Assembly: GCA_031310005.1 (NCBI GenBank)
Contig: CM062379.1
Span: 3,534,001-3,598,000 of the forward strand
DNA length: 64,000 nucleotides
Direction of reading: 5' to 3'
DNA from: Dactylellina haptotyla
Lineage: Eukaryota > Ascomycota > Orbiliomycetes > Orbiliales > Orbiliaceae
This document shows positions 48,325-59,868 of the stretch, piece after piece. The first letter of the stretch is position 1; every line of letters starts with the position of its first letter. The notes beneath the pieces are model-generated. The model had not been told where the DNA came from. It ran no database searches and saw nothing but the letters and a program-made list of their open reading frames with translations. Made by a program: the position numbers and the translations under genes.

Positions 48325-50114
48325 ATGGCTGCTGGGAGGATTTTTCATGGGGCCCTAATCGACGCTCCTACGCCGCATGCACTCCGGGTTCGAAGCAATG
48401 TCTACTGTGTCGTCACCGATGGGGTGATCAGGCAAATATGCGATCATAAAGACGGGATCCGGCAAGAGTTTCGAGAGTTACCTCCCACTGAGCTTAAAGG
48501 AACGCAGGTGCTGATTCCTGGATTGATTGACCTGCATATTCAGTATGTCTCTGCCTTACTTTCGATAGATCAAGTTGATATCTAACTTGTACTTTCAACC
48601 GCAGTGCCCCACAATTCAAGGTTGGTTTATGGCTTTCCATAGCGTTTGGGAGACGGAAGCCGTGTGTAACAGGGATGGATAATACAACTTTGAGCAACAC
48701 CGAAAACCCAACCATCGGATAAAATAATGGATATAACAAGAGTTTAACTGAGCCTGTTGCTGACGCTAAGAATAATGTGAAATAGCAACTGGGAACCAAA
48801 ACGGACATCCCGTTGATGGAATGGCTCCAAAAGTATACCTTCCCCGCGGAATCAGCCTTCTCATCCTCTTCCCACGCCGAGCTGGTCTATAGTAAACTCA
48901 TGTCTCATCTTATCAAAAACGGGACGACAACGGCAGTTCTCTACGGCTCGAATCATCTGGAAGCCACCAAGATTCTCGCGGATTGCTGTGATAAAACGGG
49001 GATCCGGGGATTTGTGGGGAAGACGTGCGCGGATATGCTGACGCCGGACTACTATGTTGAAACGACGGAGGGGAGTTTAAAGGATACCGAGGAGTTCGTG
49101 AAATGGTGTTTTGAGAAGTGGGGGAGCGGAAGAGAAGCGAGAGTTCAGCCGGTGATCACACCGAGGTTTGTATGTGTTTCTCTCTCTTCCGAGGCATTCT
49201 TTCTCATTATATCCAGATTTTTGTTTCTTGGTCAAAGGGAGCTAATTTGTGGATCTAGATCCCTACATGTTCCGAAAAGCTTCTGACAGGTCTGGGCGAT
49301 ATCGCTCAGAAATATGACTGCTACGTACAAAGTCACGCTGCGGAATCCGTGGACGAAGAGTTGCTTGTTGAGAGTCAGCATCCAGGTCATAGGGATGTGG
49401 AGATATATCGTAGAACTGGCTTATTGGGGGATAAAACGATCCTGGCGCATTGTTGTAGACTCAAAGATGCCGAGGCGGCGATGATGGAGAAGACTGGGTC
49501 GACGGTTGTGAGCTGTCCGTAAGTAGTAATACCCTCATCTTAATTAGTATTCATTGGGATTGAGACGGGTGGTGATTTACAATGGTGGTTATAGATGGTC
49601 AAATATTCTCTTTGCTCGTGCGACGGTTCCAATTCCACGATATCAATCCATGTTTCCCGCCCTCAAAATTGGGCTGGGTACCGATATCGCCGGTGGGTTC
49701 GGAACGATGCTGGATAACATGCGCACCGCGATTCTTCAAGACCGTATCGACTCATTTGCTACAGTAAACCGCGCCAGTGATGTTACCGAGACAGACGTTA
49801 CAGCTGAGAATTGGACTATGGATTTCAAATATGCATTCCACTTGGCTACGGCCAGTGGTGCGAAGGCGCTAGGGCTTGATGATATGATTGGAAAGTTTGA
49901 AGAAGGGATGAGTTGGGATGCTGTAGAGTTGGATCTTGGGATGGACGAGTATGAAATTGGTGGGGGAGGGGTAGATCGGAGGCAGAGGTTTACGAGATTT
50001 GGAGATGAGACCATTGCGGAGCTGTTTGAGAAATGGGTGACGACAGGGGATGATCGAAATATCAGAACAGTCTGGGTGAATGGAAAAGAGTGCGTGGATA
50101 TTGCAAGCCAATAG
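48325..50114 (+). CDS. Guanine deaminase
   Basis: Five exons: 48325-48542, 48605-48620 (a 16-base microexon), 48786-49169, 49259-49518 and 49595-50114, 465 aa. It converts guanine to xanthine with a zinc ion, in purine salvage and catabolism in the cytosol. Amidohydrolase motifs: PGLIDLHIHAPQF with the two metal-binding His residues (the second His codon is split across the first intron and the microexon), CYVQSHAAES with the substrate/metal His, ILAHCCRL, SCPWSNILFAR and KIGLGTDIAGG with the catalytic Asp. GDDRNIRTVWVNGKE near the end also fits the family. The C-terminal part has a Gly-rich insertion near EYEIGGGGVDRR. It is tail-to-tail with the oxidoreductase gene. Secure call. Confidence 0.93.
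48605..48620 (+). other. 16-base microexon (guanine deaminase, exon 2)
   Basis: Preceded by CCGCAG and followed by a GT donor (GTTGGT). It encodes the third base of the second metal-ligand His codon, then A-P-Q-F-K. Skipping it removes part of the zinc site and breaks the frame. Confidence 0.8.
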
Positions 50115-50248
50115 AGAGAGAAAGGCGAGAGAAGGTGTTTCACAAAATGACCAAGAACTATCAATTATTTTACGATCAATAGAAGTTGATTGTCATCATA
50201 AAGTATTCGATGTGCATTATTTGTACTGTGTAAAGACTATTACATCAA

Positions 50249-51642
50249 CTAAGATGTGATTTTCTCAATCACGTCACCGATAACACTTGTCGGTTCTAGA
50301 CCACCAGTGATCTCGAACGGCTTCCCACCTTGTTCACCGGATTGTATCATCTTCTCGATCTATAAATTCGATTAGCACTCTCCATCAAAAACACGAAATA
50401 GTCGTAGTTATCATGCGATGAACTTACCAGCTCCAAATCTGCCACCGCCTTCTCCGGACTCTGATCGTCATTTCCAACTCCCTTTGTAACTGCCTCCGCA
50501 AACGCCTTAACCTCAGCCTTAACGCCGTTCCACCCATCTTCCCCACCGAAAGCCACAGTCTCCTCCGGCATATCCGTCTTCTTCACAGTCACTTTGGACC
50601 CATCGCCAATTTTAACCGTTCCCTCTTCGCATACTATCAAGAAATCGAATGCCTTGGCAGACGGTGTACCGTGACTCATAGCGAAAGTTCCACAGACACC
50701 TGATTTCAACCTAATAGTCGACATGATGGTATCGATGGGGACCAAATGCTCCTGGTTTAGCGTTGTGAACGCCGACAATGAGGAAAACTGGTCCTCGCCG
50801 ACAAGCATGCGGAGGCCAGCGGTATAGTGTACTCCGGCGTCGAGGCAGAATCCGCCTTGGTATTCCGGTATCTTACGCCATGCCGTTTCTTTTTAAATGT
50901 AAAGAAATTGGTTTAGTCCTCGGCATTTAAATTATGCATAGCAATGATCTTTAATGGGGTAACATACCGAAATACTTCCCACCGGGAGCAACATATTGCA
51001 TCACCTCGACCCGGAAAGCTAGCACCTTGCCTAACCCGTTCACCTGTTGCCTTGCGTACTCAAACGCCTTCCAGTACCTGAAATTCTCGGCGACTGACCA
51101 GATGGGTTCCGGGGCGTGGGTTTTCTTCCACCGGATAAGCTCGTTGGCGGCTGCGAGGTCCTTCGCGACTGGTTTCTCGGAGAGGACGTGTTTACCCGCC
51201 AACAATGACTTTTTGATGAATATGGGCTGCTGTAAGATTGGGAGACTACATTGATCCATATATAATATATTAGGGAAGACTTGCTATAGAGAAGTGAGAT
51301 TGATGTGTTCGTGGGACCTACGCGATTATAACGAATTGGATATCTTCTCGCTTTAGTAGGTCGTCGATACCCTTGCCCTCGCCCGAATCATCGGAGTAAA
51401 CATCGATCGGGGTGGTTTCATTGGCAATGATTGCCTCTACGGATGCCTTTCTGCGGGAGTATATGGCTTTGAGGGAAAGGATTGTCGAGTCTTGCAGACA
51501 GGCTGGTTTGTGCTGGCTCCTGCGTATGATTATTCGGTGGTGAGTACTCTTGGATACATAAAACTTGGGTGTATCGAATTTCGAGATATTCTTACTCGAC
51601 AAAGATGCCGCTACCGAGGATAGCGACGCCAATCGGTGCCAT
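50249..51642 (-). CDS. Gfo/Idh/MocA family NAD(P)-dependent oxidoreductase
   Basis: Five exons on the minus strand: 51642-51596, 51519-51322, 51245-50968, 50888-50428 and 50359-50249, 364 aa. The N-terminus MAPIGVAILGSGIFVE carries the Rossmann GxGxF nucleotide-binding motif. KAIYSRRKASVEAI, DDLLKREDIQFVIIALPI and GKHVLSEKPVAKD (with the EKP motif) follow, then the C-terminal GFO_IDH_MocA_C domain with FCLDAGVHYTAGLRML, containing the conserved D-x-G-x-H. The splice inside VIIALPI exactly rebuilds the family core block. The substrate cannot be told; relatives oxidise or reduce sugars, inositol or dihydrodiols. No signal peptide, so cytosolic. Convergent with guanine deaminase, no evident shared pathway. 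Confidence 0.9.
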
Positions 51643-52488
51643 TTTTCTTCGATACTTATTCAAGTAGATATTATCGATAACCAAGGTTGCAAAGGTTTGC
51701 GGACTAAGGTGTTGGCGGTGTTGGATATTGCTAGCACAGAGAAACTCTGATGTCACTGGTATTTATTTTAACGATACCATTGAAACCTGATAGCCCAATG
51801 CGAAGGTACGGTAGATTTATAGAAATACAACTCACCCCACATAGGAGAGGAATGTTATCATATGCGGGAGGAGGATAAATTTCTCAAATTGAAGAGCGCA
51901 GTAAAATCGCAAGCTTGCTTAGCAAAGCAACCTCTATCACATTCCGCTGATCTGCAGGGCTCCAGAAGGAAGCCTTACCCTTCTCCGCCTGCAAGTAAGT
52001 CCCTGCAAATTTTCACAAGGGGTACAAGCGATTAAGGCTTCAAAAGAATGTCATGACTAAGGTACCGCTTTCCAGCTGCATGGCTTTTGCAGGCAGTTCG
52101 GTGCAACCTCGGAGCGAAGACGAGCATGGGGCGGCTAACGATATCGAGCATAGTGGGACAGTGCGTAATGTCTTGGTTTATTAATAATCATTTATTATTC
52201 AAGTTTACAGGATTCCGGGGAGGAAATAATGAAAGGGAAGCTATTAATACAGCTGGTTAGAAGCAGAAGTCCTTCAATAACCGTCCAAAAGTTAACGCCA
52301 CCCCAGGTATCGATCAATTTTCGAAATTAATGAAAAGAAGCGAAAACTCCCATGTAAAGACTGATGATAAGCCTAAAATATCTGTGTACAACTGTGACTT
52401 CCAATGTCACACCAAAACGAATCGCTAAAAAAAGGTCTAAAAGCCAGAATGCCGTGTTTGCATCGTGCAAATATCTAGTCGGCCACGT
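51643..52488. other. Intergenic region
   Basis: About 850 bases between the oxidoreductase start (-) and the 3' end of the YML020W-like gene (-). It holds the oxidoreductase promoter. No gene, repeat or RNA recognised. Confidence 0.6.
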
Positions 52489-55441
52489 CTATAATTTTGA
52501 ACGTATCGCTTCTAAGCGGAATCTGTCAAGAACGATATTTAGTACGGATCTCAGTAATGTAAACTTTAGAAGGGTATTGTAGCACATACTTTACATCTTT
52601 GAGCACTTTGGAGATTGGCTGCCACTTCGCAAACTCCTCCAAAAGTATCTGCGTCTCCTCTTGCAGGTCCAATTCTTCCAATACTCTTCGTTCTTCGAGC
52701 ATGCCTCTCATGGCCCATGGTAGAATGTACGGATTGGACGCCGATGGGAGTTGGAACTCCTCAACCTTCAAAGGTACTCGTAGGAATTCTTTTGTATTCG
52801 TCTCAAGGGCGTGTCGAACCCCAAGATCGTAAATCGCGGCATCGTCGTAGATTCTCGAGTGTCCTTCACCGGAATACAGACTTCCTGCAAGCGGGCCTGA
52901 GAGTTCTCGAATAATTCCGTGGTCTCTCACGCCGATATTCCGAAGTTTTAGCGCCAGACCGACGACATGAGATATAAAGTCTGGGGCGTGAACGCGTCCA
53001 TCCACGAAAACAGCCCGATAGATAAAGGGATGACTAATGTTGGAAAAAGTAGATGAATAGAGCGAAACCAATTGGTCATCAATGCTTCCGACAAAGACCA
53101 GCTTGACTCCATGAGCAAGTACGGCTGAAAGGGATTCGATATATTGCTGGGATACTAGACTCGTGGGATTTGAAAAGTCGAATAGCTCTTTTGCAGACCC
53201 AGTGAGAATTCGAGAGTTGAGTTCGACAAAAGGACCGAGGTTGATACCCGCCATTCCAATGATGCCGATCTTTGTCTTGTCTACCAGTCCGTATTCGATC
53301 ATTCTGGCGATTAAGTGGACACCAACGGGCGTTCCTTGTGAATGGCAGCACACCAATATAAAGTCAGCGGTTTGGATGACGTCTAATTTCTTCTCGAGTA
53401 GTTTCCAGAGAGCCTCGACTCGGTCGGATACCCTTCCTTCATACTCAAGTGGAATTTTCTCGATATCAACACTGAGCTTATGCTGATCTGCCCAACGTTG
53501 GATAGCAGCAGCTCCTTCGGTCGCAAATCGGACGGATGTGCCTGTAGGTTCGCCTATGACTCGTTGGAATAACTTTGTAGGAAAGAATCCGTGCACACCA
53601 ATGGAGATCGCTTTTCGGACCTGAGGAAGGACGGGGACTATTGAGAGCTGTGTCTTCGAGGGGGTCTTTGGTGCCGACCAGAAGCGATTAACTGCGGACG
53701 GAAGCCCGAACCAGGAACGGGATTTCTGAGGATTGAAGCAGGAATCGAATGAAGGGACCAGGAGATTTGGGGGGAGAACCTTCTGAAGCGTTTTAGCGGC
53801 AGGAGAAACTTCTTTCGGTGCGATAGGAATAGATGGTGGTTGAAGTGTTGAACTGTGGTCTGGCCGGGTAGGTACTGAGTTCGGTGATGCGCTCCTGCTC
53901 CTTTTTTGGGGAACCGCTGTACCCTGAGGTGGCTGGGTCGCGAGCTTCGCATTCTGAGGGTCCGGCTGGGTCGAAGATTCCGCTGCTGCAAACCCTCCGA
54001 CTTCAACTATCTTGCTGCCTTCGGTCTGCGGTTGTGGTTTCGGCCACCATACCCAAGCCGCCCCTCGGGCCAGAAGGCTGTCATTGGAGGAAATTTGTGT
54101 TTGGTCGACTGGTTTGGGGACCTCGGGGATAGCTAGGGAAGCTGAACCGTTTTCTTGTTGCTGTTCAGTATTGCCGTTCTCCTGGGGTATGATTTGATCT
54201 GTATTTTTGTCGGCCGGTTTTGCCCCATCGCCCGTCACGGCAGTTGAGGAATTGTCCTGGCCATTAGTCGGCAGAGCTGGTTCTGTCCCTCCATACCAGT
54301 ATCCAAACCATGATGCTCTTGCTTGCGGTGCGGAAGTCGAAGCTATCGGGACGGTATCGGTAATTTTCGGTGGTTCTTCCGCTGTAATGGTCACCTCAGG
54401 AGGCCGGGGAGGATCAATAAAGCTTGGTGGCGCCGTTTTAATCGATGTGGTGCTGCCATTGAGATGTTTTCTAAGGCCAAGATTCTCTGCGCTTCTGACT
54501 TTATGTAATGTCTTATTATCGGCTTTGATGTTATCGATAGACGGTAATTTTGGCGGAGGCTTCGACATGATGGATTCAGTTGTTTGGGGAGGAGGTGGAG
54601 GAGCTTTTGGTTTTAAATCTGGTGTTTCTGTGCTGTTTGTTGCGGCAGGATTTTGTTGGTTGGCCCCCCACCACGATAACCAGGTAGATGATGTGGTCTT
54701 CGGTTCAGCAGGTTCGGTGACGGTGATTACTGTATCGCCGTTTGGTTGAGTGGTACTTTTCTTTACTGTACCGTTGGCCCCGTTGGCAAGGGATTTATAA
54801 GGCTCTCCGTTTTCGGTACCTAGCTGATCGCTGGATTCCTGAGACGGTGAATTCGGCTCGGCGTCCTCGGGTGCGCTTGTTAACTGGATTGTCGGTTTTG
54901 GCGGCGAGAGGACTTTGGACATGGGACTTGGAGATGTCCGGGGCCGAGAAGACGATCGCGATGGAGCAGAAAACGAAGAGGTTCTGGCGGCCGTTTCCTG
55001 CGCTACTTGGGTGCTCGCGGTCGATTTTGTACTGGTCAAACGGGTGAAGTTTGTGGGAAGTCGTTGGGGCAGATTTTGAGCAACGGCGTGTATGGCCTCC
55101 GGAACTTGGGTCTGGAGAATCAGAAACGGTCAGCTTGCGGCCAAAAATGGCATGTGTAGAGTGGGCGGGTGAGTGGTTAGATGTAAGGAGGTTGCTTTAG
55201 CAGTATCACCAACCTTTACCTTGTGGACGACGGAGGCAGTAGATTCCAGGGCCGACGCGGTGGATCTGGACATTGTAGAGCCTGCCACACTGGCGTCATC
55301 CCGGTGGGTGGTTGTGGTAGCTTGTGAGGTTACCGAGGTAGTGGAAGAGGCAGCAGAAGGGATCTGCCGGGGGGTGATGGTCGAGGAGGAGGAGGGAGAA
55401 GGGGAGGAAGTGGTGGTCTTTTTGGAGCGTTTCCTGCTCAT
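52489..55441 (-). CDS. YML020W-like alpha/beta-hydrolase-fold protein with Trp-rich motifs
   Basis: Three exons on the minus strand: 55441-55220, 55111-52590 and 52522-52489, 925 aa. The N-terminal half is disordered (Ser/Thr/Pro/Gln-rich) and contains spaced aromatic motifs: TWLSWWG (about 217), SWFGYWYGG (about 341), AAWVWWPKP (about 426) and SRSWFGLP (about 535). The C-terminal half is a conserved hydrolase-like domain with FFPTKLFQRVIGEPTGTS, then ILVCCHSQGTPVG at about 660 (a C-x-S-x-G variant of the nucleophile elbow), and IGIIGMAGINLGPFVEL. The open frame reads on past the domain to TKYRS, but a GTATGT donor and an ACTAAAT...GACAG acceptor join DVK to FRLEAIRSKL, a better ending. Fungal relatives such as yeast YML020W are uncharacterised; catalytic activity is not shown. 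Similarity is by recall of family features, not a search. Confidence 0.75.
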
Positions 55442-56448
55442 AGGAACGCGATCAACGACGAGAGTGAGCGGGAAATGTGGCGAGAAGCATACGACGGCGA
55501 TGCGTTATCGATGTCGGGATCGAGATACGTCGGGGAGTGTCGGAGGTAGGATGTTGATGCGATGGCGATAAGAAGGTTGAGGCTGGGGTGATGGCCTGTC
55601 AAGTTGGCTTGTGATTGAAACGGCGGATGTGATTTGACGATGCGGCCGGCCGCTGTTTCAGCTGGTGAAAGGAAGCCCGTTTCCCGCTTGCAGGAGAGTC
55701 CCTCTGTTTGGCTCCGGTCCCGTTCCTGTCTCGATTCCGGTGGGGGATATACTACAGATTAGCAGGAATGAAGCGAAGATATTATATTACTATATCGGTA
55801 TGATGATATTGCCCTGGTGTTGGGTGACGGAGGGCGCAAAGTCGAGGATGAGGTTGGGTGTGTTGGATGGGCGGCAGATGTGTTGAGGATCGGCTTATCA
55901 CCGAGCGATGACGACGATCAAGCGGACGCCCGGCGATAACAACGGGCCAGCCAAACAAACAAACAAACAGATCGACAAACAGAAACACGATCACCTGATG
56001 TGCGGTCTGCTGCAACACATTGCGCTGCGCCGTGCCAAGCCTGCCAGCCGGCTTACTCATTTCGGCGGCATCGAGACGACCGCCCTCAGCACCACCCGAA
56101 ACCGACCTCACAGCTTCTTCCGCACCTCCTCCTGCAGGCCCACCGCACATCACCACCACCGCCGCTGGAACCGGATCGTACACCGCAGGTCGCCATACTG
56201 CCCTCTCCCGCTACTCGCCCTCCTCTGTTCCCCGGCCGCACTATCGTCTTCTTCGCCCGCATCCCGATGCCATGCGCCATGACGCGCCACCCAGCCATTG
56301 CCGTCATCGCCTCAGATAAACAAACCGCCTAGTAAAATACACTCTCACCCGCAACCGCCGATTGTCCACCAACACCCCCTCGTCTCCCTCGACGCCGCTA
56401 TACCCCCGCCATACCTCGCGGCTGCCCCGCCCAAAAACGCTCGGCAAG
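55442..56448. other. Divergent promoter region
   Basis: About 1 kb between the YML020W-like gene (-) and the RFTS gene (+). It contains a CAAA repeat at about 55954-55970 and C/T-rich sequence towards the RFTS start. Open frames on both strands here are low-complexity His/Pro/Arg or Ser readings. Confidence 0.5.
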
Positions 56449-59115
56449 ATGATGGAACTGTCGGTTTTCGCGGAGCAGAACCCTAATCATGTGCACTATA
56501 TGGAATGGCCCACCTGCGACCTCTACGACGCCATAGTCTGGTCGCCCAAATCGAGCCATGAGAACCACCTGATAGATCTTCTGGATGTCCTCGAAAAGGG
56601 CCCTTTTAATGTCAAGGGTCGCATCAAGAGCATTCCAGATGAACTGAAGGAGTTTGGTACAGCTACCCCTGCAACCCGCAACATAGCTCCGAAACTAAGC
56701 TAAAAAGTGGGCCCTTGGCTAACGCAAGACATATCACAGCTCTCAAGCCCGACCTCGTCAACCACGAGATTCAAATCGCCAAAGTCCGAAGATGGTCGAT
56801 CGAACGGTGCAGCGATGAGAAAATAATCATCTGGGCGCTCGGGAACGCTGCCTGGTACGGCATCCACCCAGCGCCGGAGTATAGGGAAATATACACCACC
56901 ATGCTCCAAAAAGCCGCCATATACAATTTTATCATCGATAGATACGGCCACCTTTCCTCAAAAGGCGCCCGGATAAAGACTCCCATGTCTCAGTTGTACG
57001 AAGAGGTTAGTTTACCCTCATAATTTCGAGGTTCAAAGCAGTGCTAATTGGCTTTTGGTTAGATGGCCGAGAATCCGGTACTTGGAAGCCCAGAAAACTG
57101 CGAAAAGCTTGTAGTCACGCACCGTCGCTTTATTATGGCCCAGCTCCTTGAGGAAACCATGCATACAAAATATAAGAGAACACCGTTTTGGACCTTCATG
57201 TCTGAGAATTATGCTGTAAGAAGCCTTTTAGATAATTAGTATCTTGAAAGCCACAAACTGATATTTTTGGTATTACAGGATGAGATTGAAGAAGTTCAAA
57301 CGACTATCATCAAGGTCCAGCATGAGCTCGAGAATCAGGACAAACGGAAAGCCGATAGACTCACTACCAACAACCCCATTCCATCGCCTGAACCTCCCTC
57401 ACCCGGCCGAAGAATAGTAACCCGAACCCGCTCCGGAACCGCTAGCAGTGGTGAATCCGGTAATGGCACAAGCTCTAAGCGGAAATCGCGCGACCACTCG
57501 ACCGACGGGCGTGGCTCCCGTCGTAGAAAGACGAACCCTGAGCCACGGAAACCGACACTAGGCAAAACAATACCGATCGTTCGACTTGCGCAGAAATCAA
57601 GGCGGTCAGACAGAGTTCTCACACCGTCCTCGCCGATACCCGAGACTTCTGTAGACTCGCAAGAACGAATTTTATTATCTGGCAGAACAACACGGTCCGC
57701 CATATCATCACAGGCATCTCCTTACTCTTCGTCTACGCCAACACCGATGGACACAGATGTGGAGGCTCCAGGGATGGAAAAGGTTATTATTGATAAGCCA
57801 GCGCCTAAACCTGTAGAGCCACCTCTACCCAAACCGTCAGTCGACACACTTAAGGAACTTATTAAAGAGAAAACCAACACGGTGCCGGCTAGCAAACTGT
57901 CTCGTCTGCCCGGTTCGAAGAAGCTTTCGAAGTCCAATTCACCGCCCACGAAGAAAGTCACCAGAGCATCCGCAGCTACAACCGTACCGAGCCCAACGGC
58001 AACACTGAAGGCTTCAAAGAAGACGCAGAAGAAGGCTCCAACACCGGCTGCAGCTGTCATTCCCCTCGATGAGAACCACCCTGGATATGACGACCTTCGC
58101 GATCAAGCCATCTCCAAACTAACACAATTACACTCCCTCTATCAAAAATGTGCCAAAGCCGAAAACCAGACGCAGTCCGACTATGAGAAGCTCATGGAAC
58201 TCGCCGACGAAAACGCCGAATGGAGACGCCAGCACGGTCTGAAACCGGTATACATCGACGTTATATACGCGACAGGGTACTACACCGGCGAAATCAAGGA
58301 TTCGAGCTTTGTACGACGGGTTCCGGGGACAGAATACCTCATTGACACGACAGACTGGGATTTCGAGACGGCGGTGGAACTGCTGCAGAATGTGAACCGG
58401 GGCACGTATTTCCAGGAACTCTTACAGCCCGTGAAAGAGGCCAAGAGGAATGCGAGGGTAAAAGGCGCCAATACCCCAGGTACTGTGAAAGCCGGTAGAG
58501 GTAGACCGAGGAAGGTTGTGGCCGCGCCGCCGCCGCCGCCGCCGCCACCACCGCAAATAACAATCACCCCGGAATCAGAAGGAATTGAGACTTCAATGTC
58601 CGGGTTGAAGATTTCGGGCGTTCCCGCCGGTATGTCACTAAACGCAGCGGCGGCAGCAGCGAGAGTAGAGACCAGGTGGAAGTGTCTCGGACACGACGAT
58701 AAGGGAAACCACTGTGCCTTTGAGCTAGAGGATGCGACGACGCTGGAGGGCGCGAAGAAGGCCGCGGATCATTGGAGGACGTGCGAGTTGAGGAAGCATG
58801 CGACCGAGGAGGCGCTGGAGAAGAAGAAGGCGAATATAGAGCAAGCGCAAACTGTGCTGCGAGATCAGCAGGTCAGAGACCCGTGGACTAATATTGAGTA
58901 AGTGCCCCTATCCCGCTGTGGTCCAATATGCATACCTCTTCGAATATATATGCTAACGATTTGGGTAGTCATTTGGTTAATTGGCTAGAAGGGGAAGCGA
59001 GTAAGTCGAAAACATGGTTTCCTGCCGGCGTATGTTGAGTCGGCACGAGACAGGTTGTATTGCAGCTGCTAGCGGTTTTAAACTTCGTATTACTGGTTCT
59101 ACATCGGCTGGATAG
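56449..59115 (+). CDS. DNMT1-RFD (RFTS) domain protein with AT-hook and zinc-finger-like C-terminus
   Basis: ATG 56449 (MMELSVFAEQNP). Later exons are clear: up to 57005, 57063-57215, 57279-58897, 58969-59000 and 59066-59115, about 780 aa in all. The first ~220 residues are a replication-foci-targeting (DNMT1-RFD) domain: LDVLEKGPFNVKGR, then ITALKPDLVNHEIQIAKVRR and IIIWALGNAAWYGIHPAPEY, then THRRFIMAQLLEE and KRTPFWTFMSENYA. A basic disordered region, an AT-hook (KAGRGRPRKVV), a polyproline run and a C-terminal Cys/His cluster (WKCLGHDDKGNHCAF ... DHWRTC) follow. No methyltransferase domain is present. RFTS plus C-terminal zinc finger resembles Raf2, a subunit of the S. pombe CLRC H3K9 methyltransferase complex, so a heterochromatin role is a reasonable inference. 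The reading frame shifts between about 56,640 and 56,715 and I could not find a clean intron there. Without the last intron the stop would be 59038. Confidence 0.75.
58527..58553 (+). repeat. CCG/CCA trinucleotide run encoding polyproline
   Basis: Nine proline codons in a row in the RFTS protein just after the AT-hook; a slippage-prone microsatellite inside coding sequence. Confidence 0.8.
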
Positions 59116-59868
59116 ACCGGAAGGGCCCGGCGCCGTTTTTGATTAATAATGATTTTCCACTCTTGGTTGCTGCTATTTTGGTCTGTTTTGTTTTTATGAC
59201 GGGAAAGGACATGGGAATGGGTGTTCTATCGAGTTATGATGGTGCTTGGGCGTTGCTTTGCTCCTTTTTTCCCGCATTTTCTCATGAAGTCACCGGCGGT
59301 AAACTCTTTGTTATGAAAAGCTTCAAGTTCTTATATACCCATTACTATATTTCCTATGGCTCCATGTCTTTAATATTTTGGTTTTGAGGCTATCGAAACC
59401 TTTAAAGCTTTTTAGCTACTGACTGCATCACCACCAAGAACAAGACCATATTGTTTTAATTAAAAGCAAATCGAACAAATTTGAAGTAAAATAACAGAAC
59501 TGTCTTCATACCCAGGTTCTAATCATAACATCTAACGGCATAGTGAAGAACATGAAATTTAGGGAAGTATATACGGTTATTGGATGCTAATCCCAGGTCC
59601 CTTCCCATCTGAGTATCCAAGTTATGAATGATTGTGTGTTGCTTTTTCTCGCGTCGCAGAAATCCCTGCACAATCCAAAAAAAGGAAAAAAGACTAAAAA
59701 AAAAAAACTCTGAGCATTCGCTTCCCAAGAAAATCTTCTGCATCAAAACTTGCGACACCTCCAATCATCGATATCTCCAAGACCTCAGAAGCATACAACG
59801 TTGAGATATCTACGAAACACTAGACTCTACGCTTCCACCCTCCTACCGGTTCCACATACCCATATACA
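59116..59868. other. Intergenic region
   Basis: About 750 bases, AT-rich, with an A-rich run at 59675-59708 shortly before the EBP2 gene. Holds the RFTS 3' UTR and the EBP2 promoter. No gene seen. Confidence 0.6.

Noticed and set aside
52526-55039. Shorter start for the YML020W-like protein at 55039
   Set aside because: The codon there is not ATG; a spliced upstream exon with ATG at 55441 keeps frame and has a good donor and acceptor.
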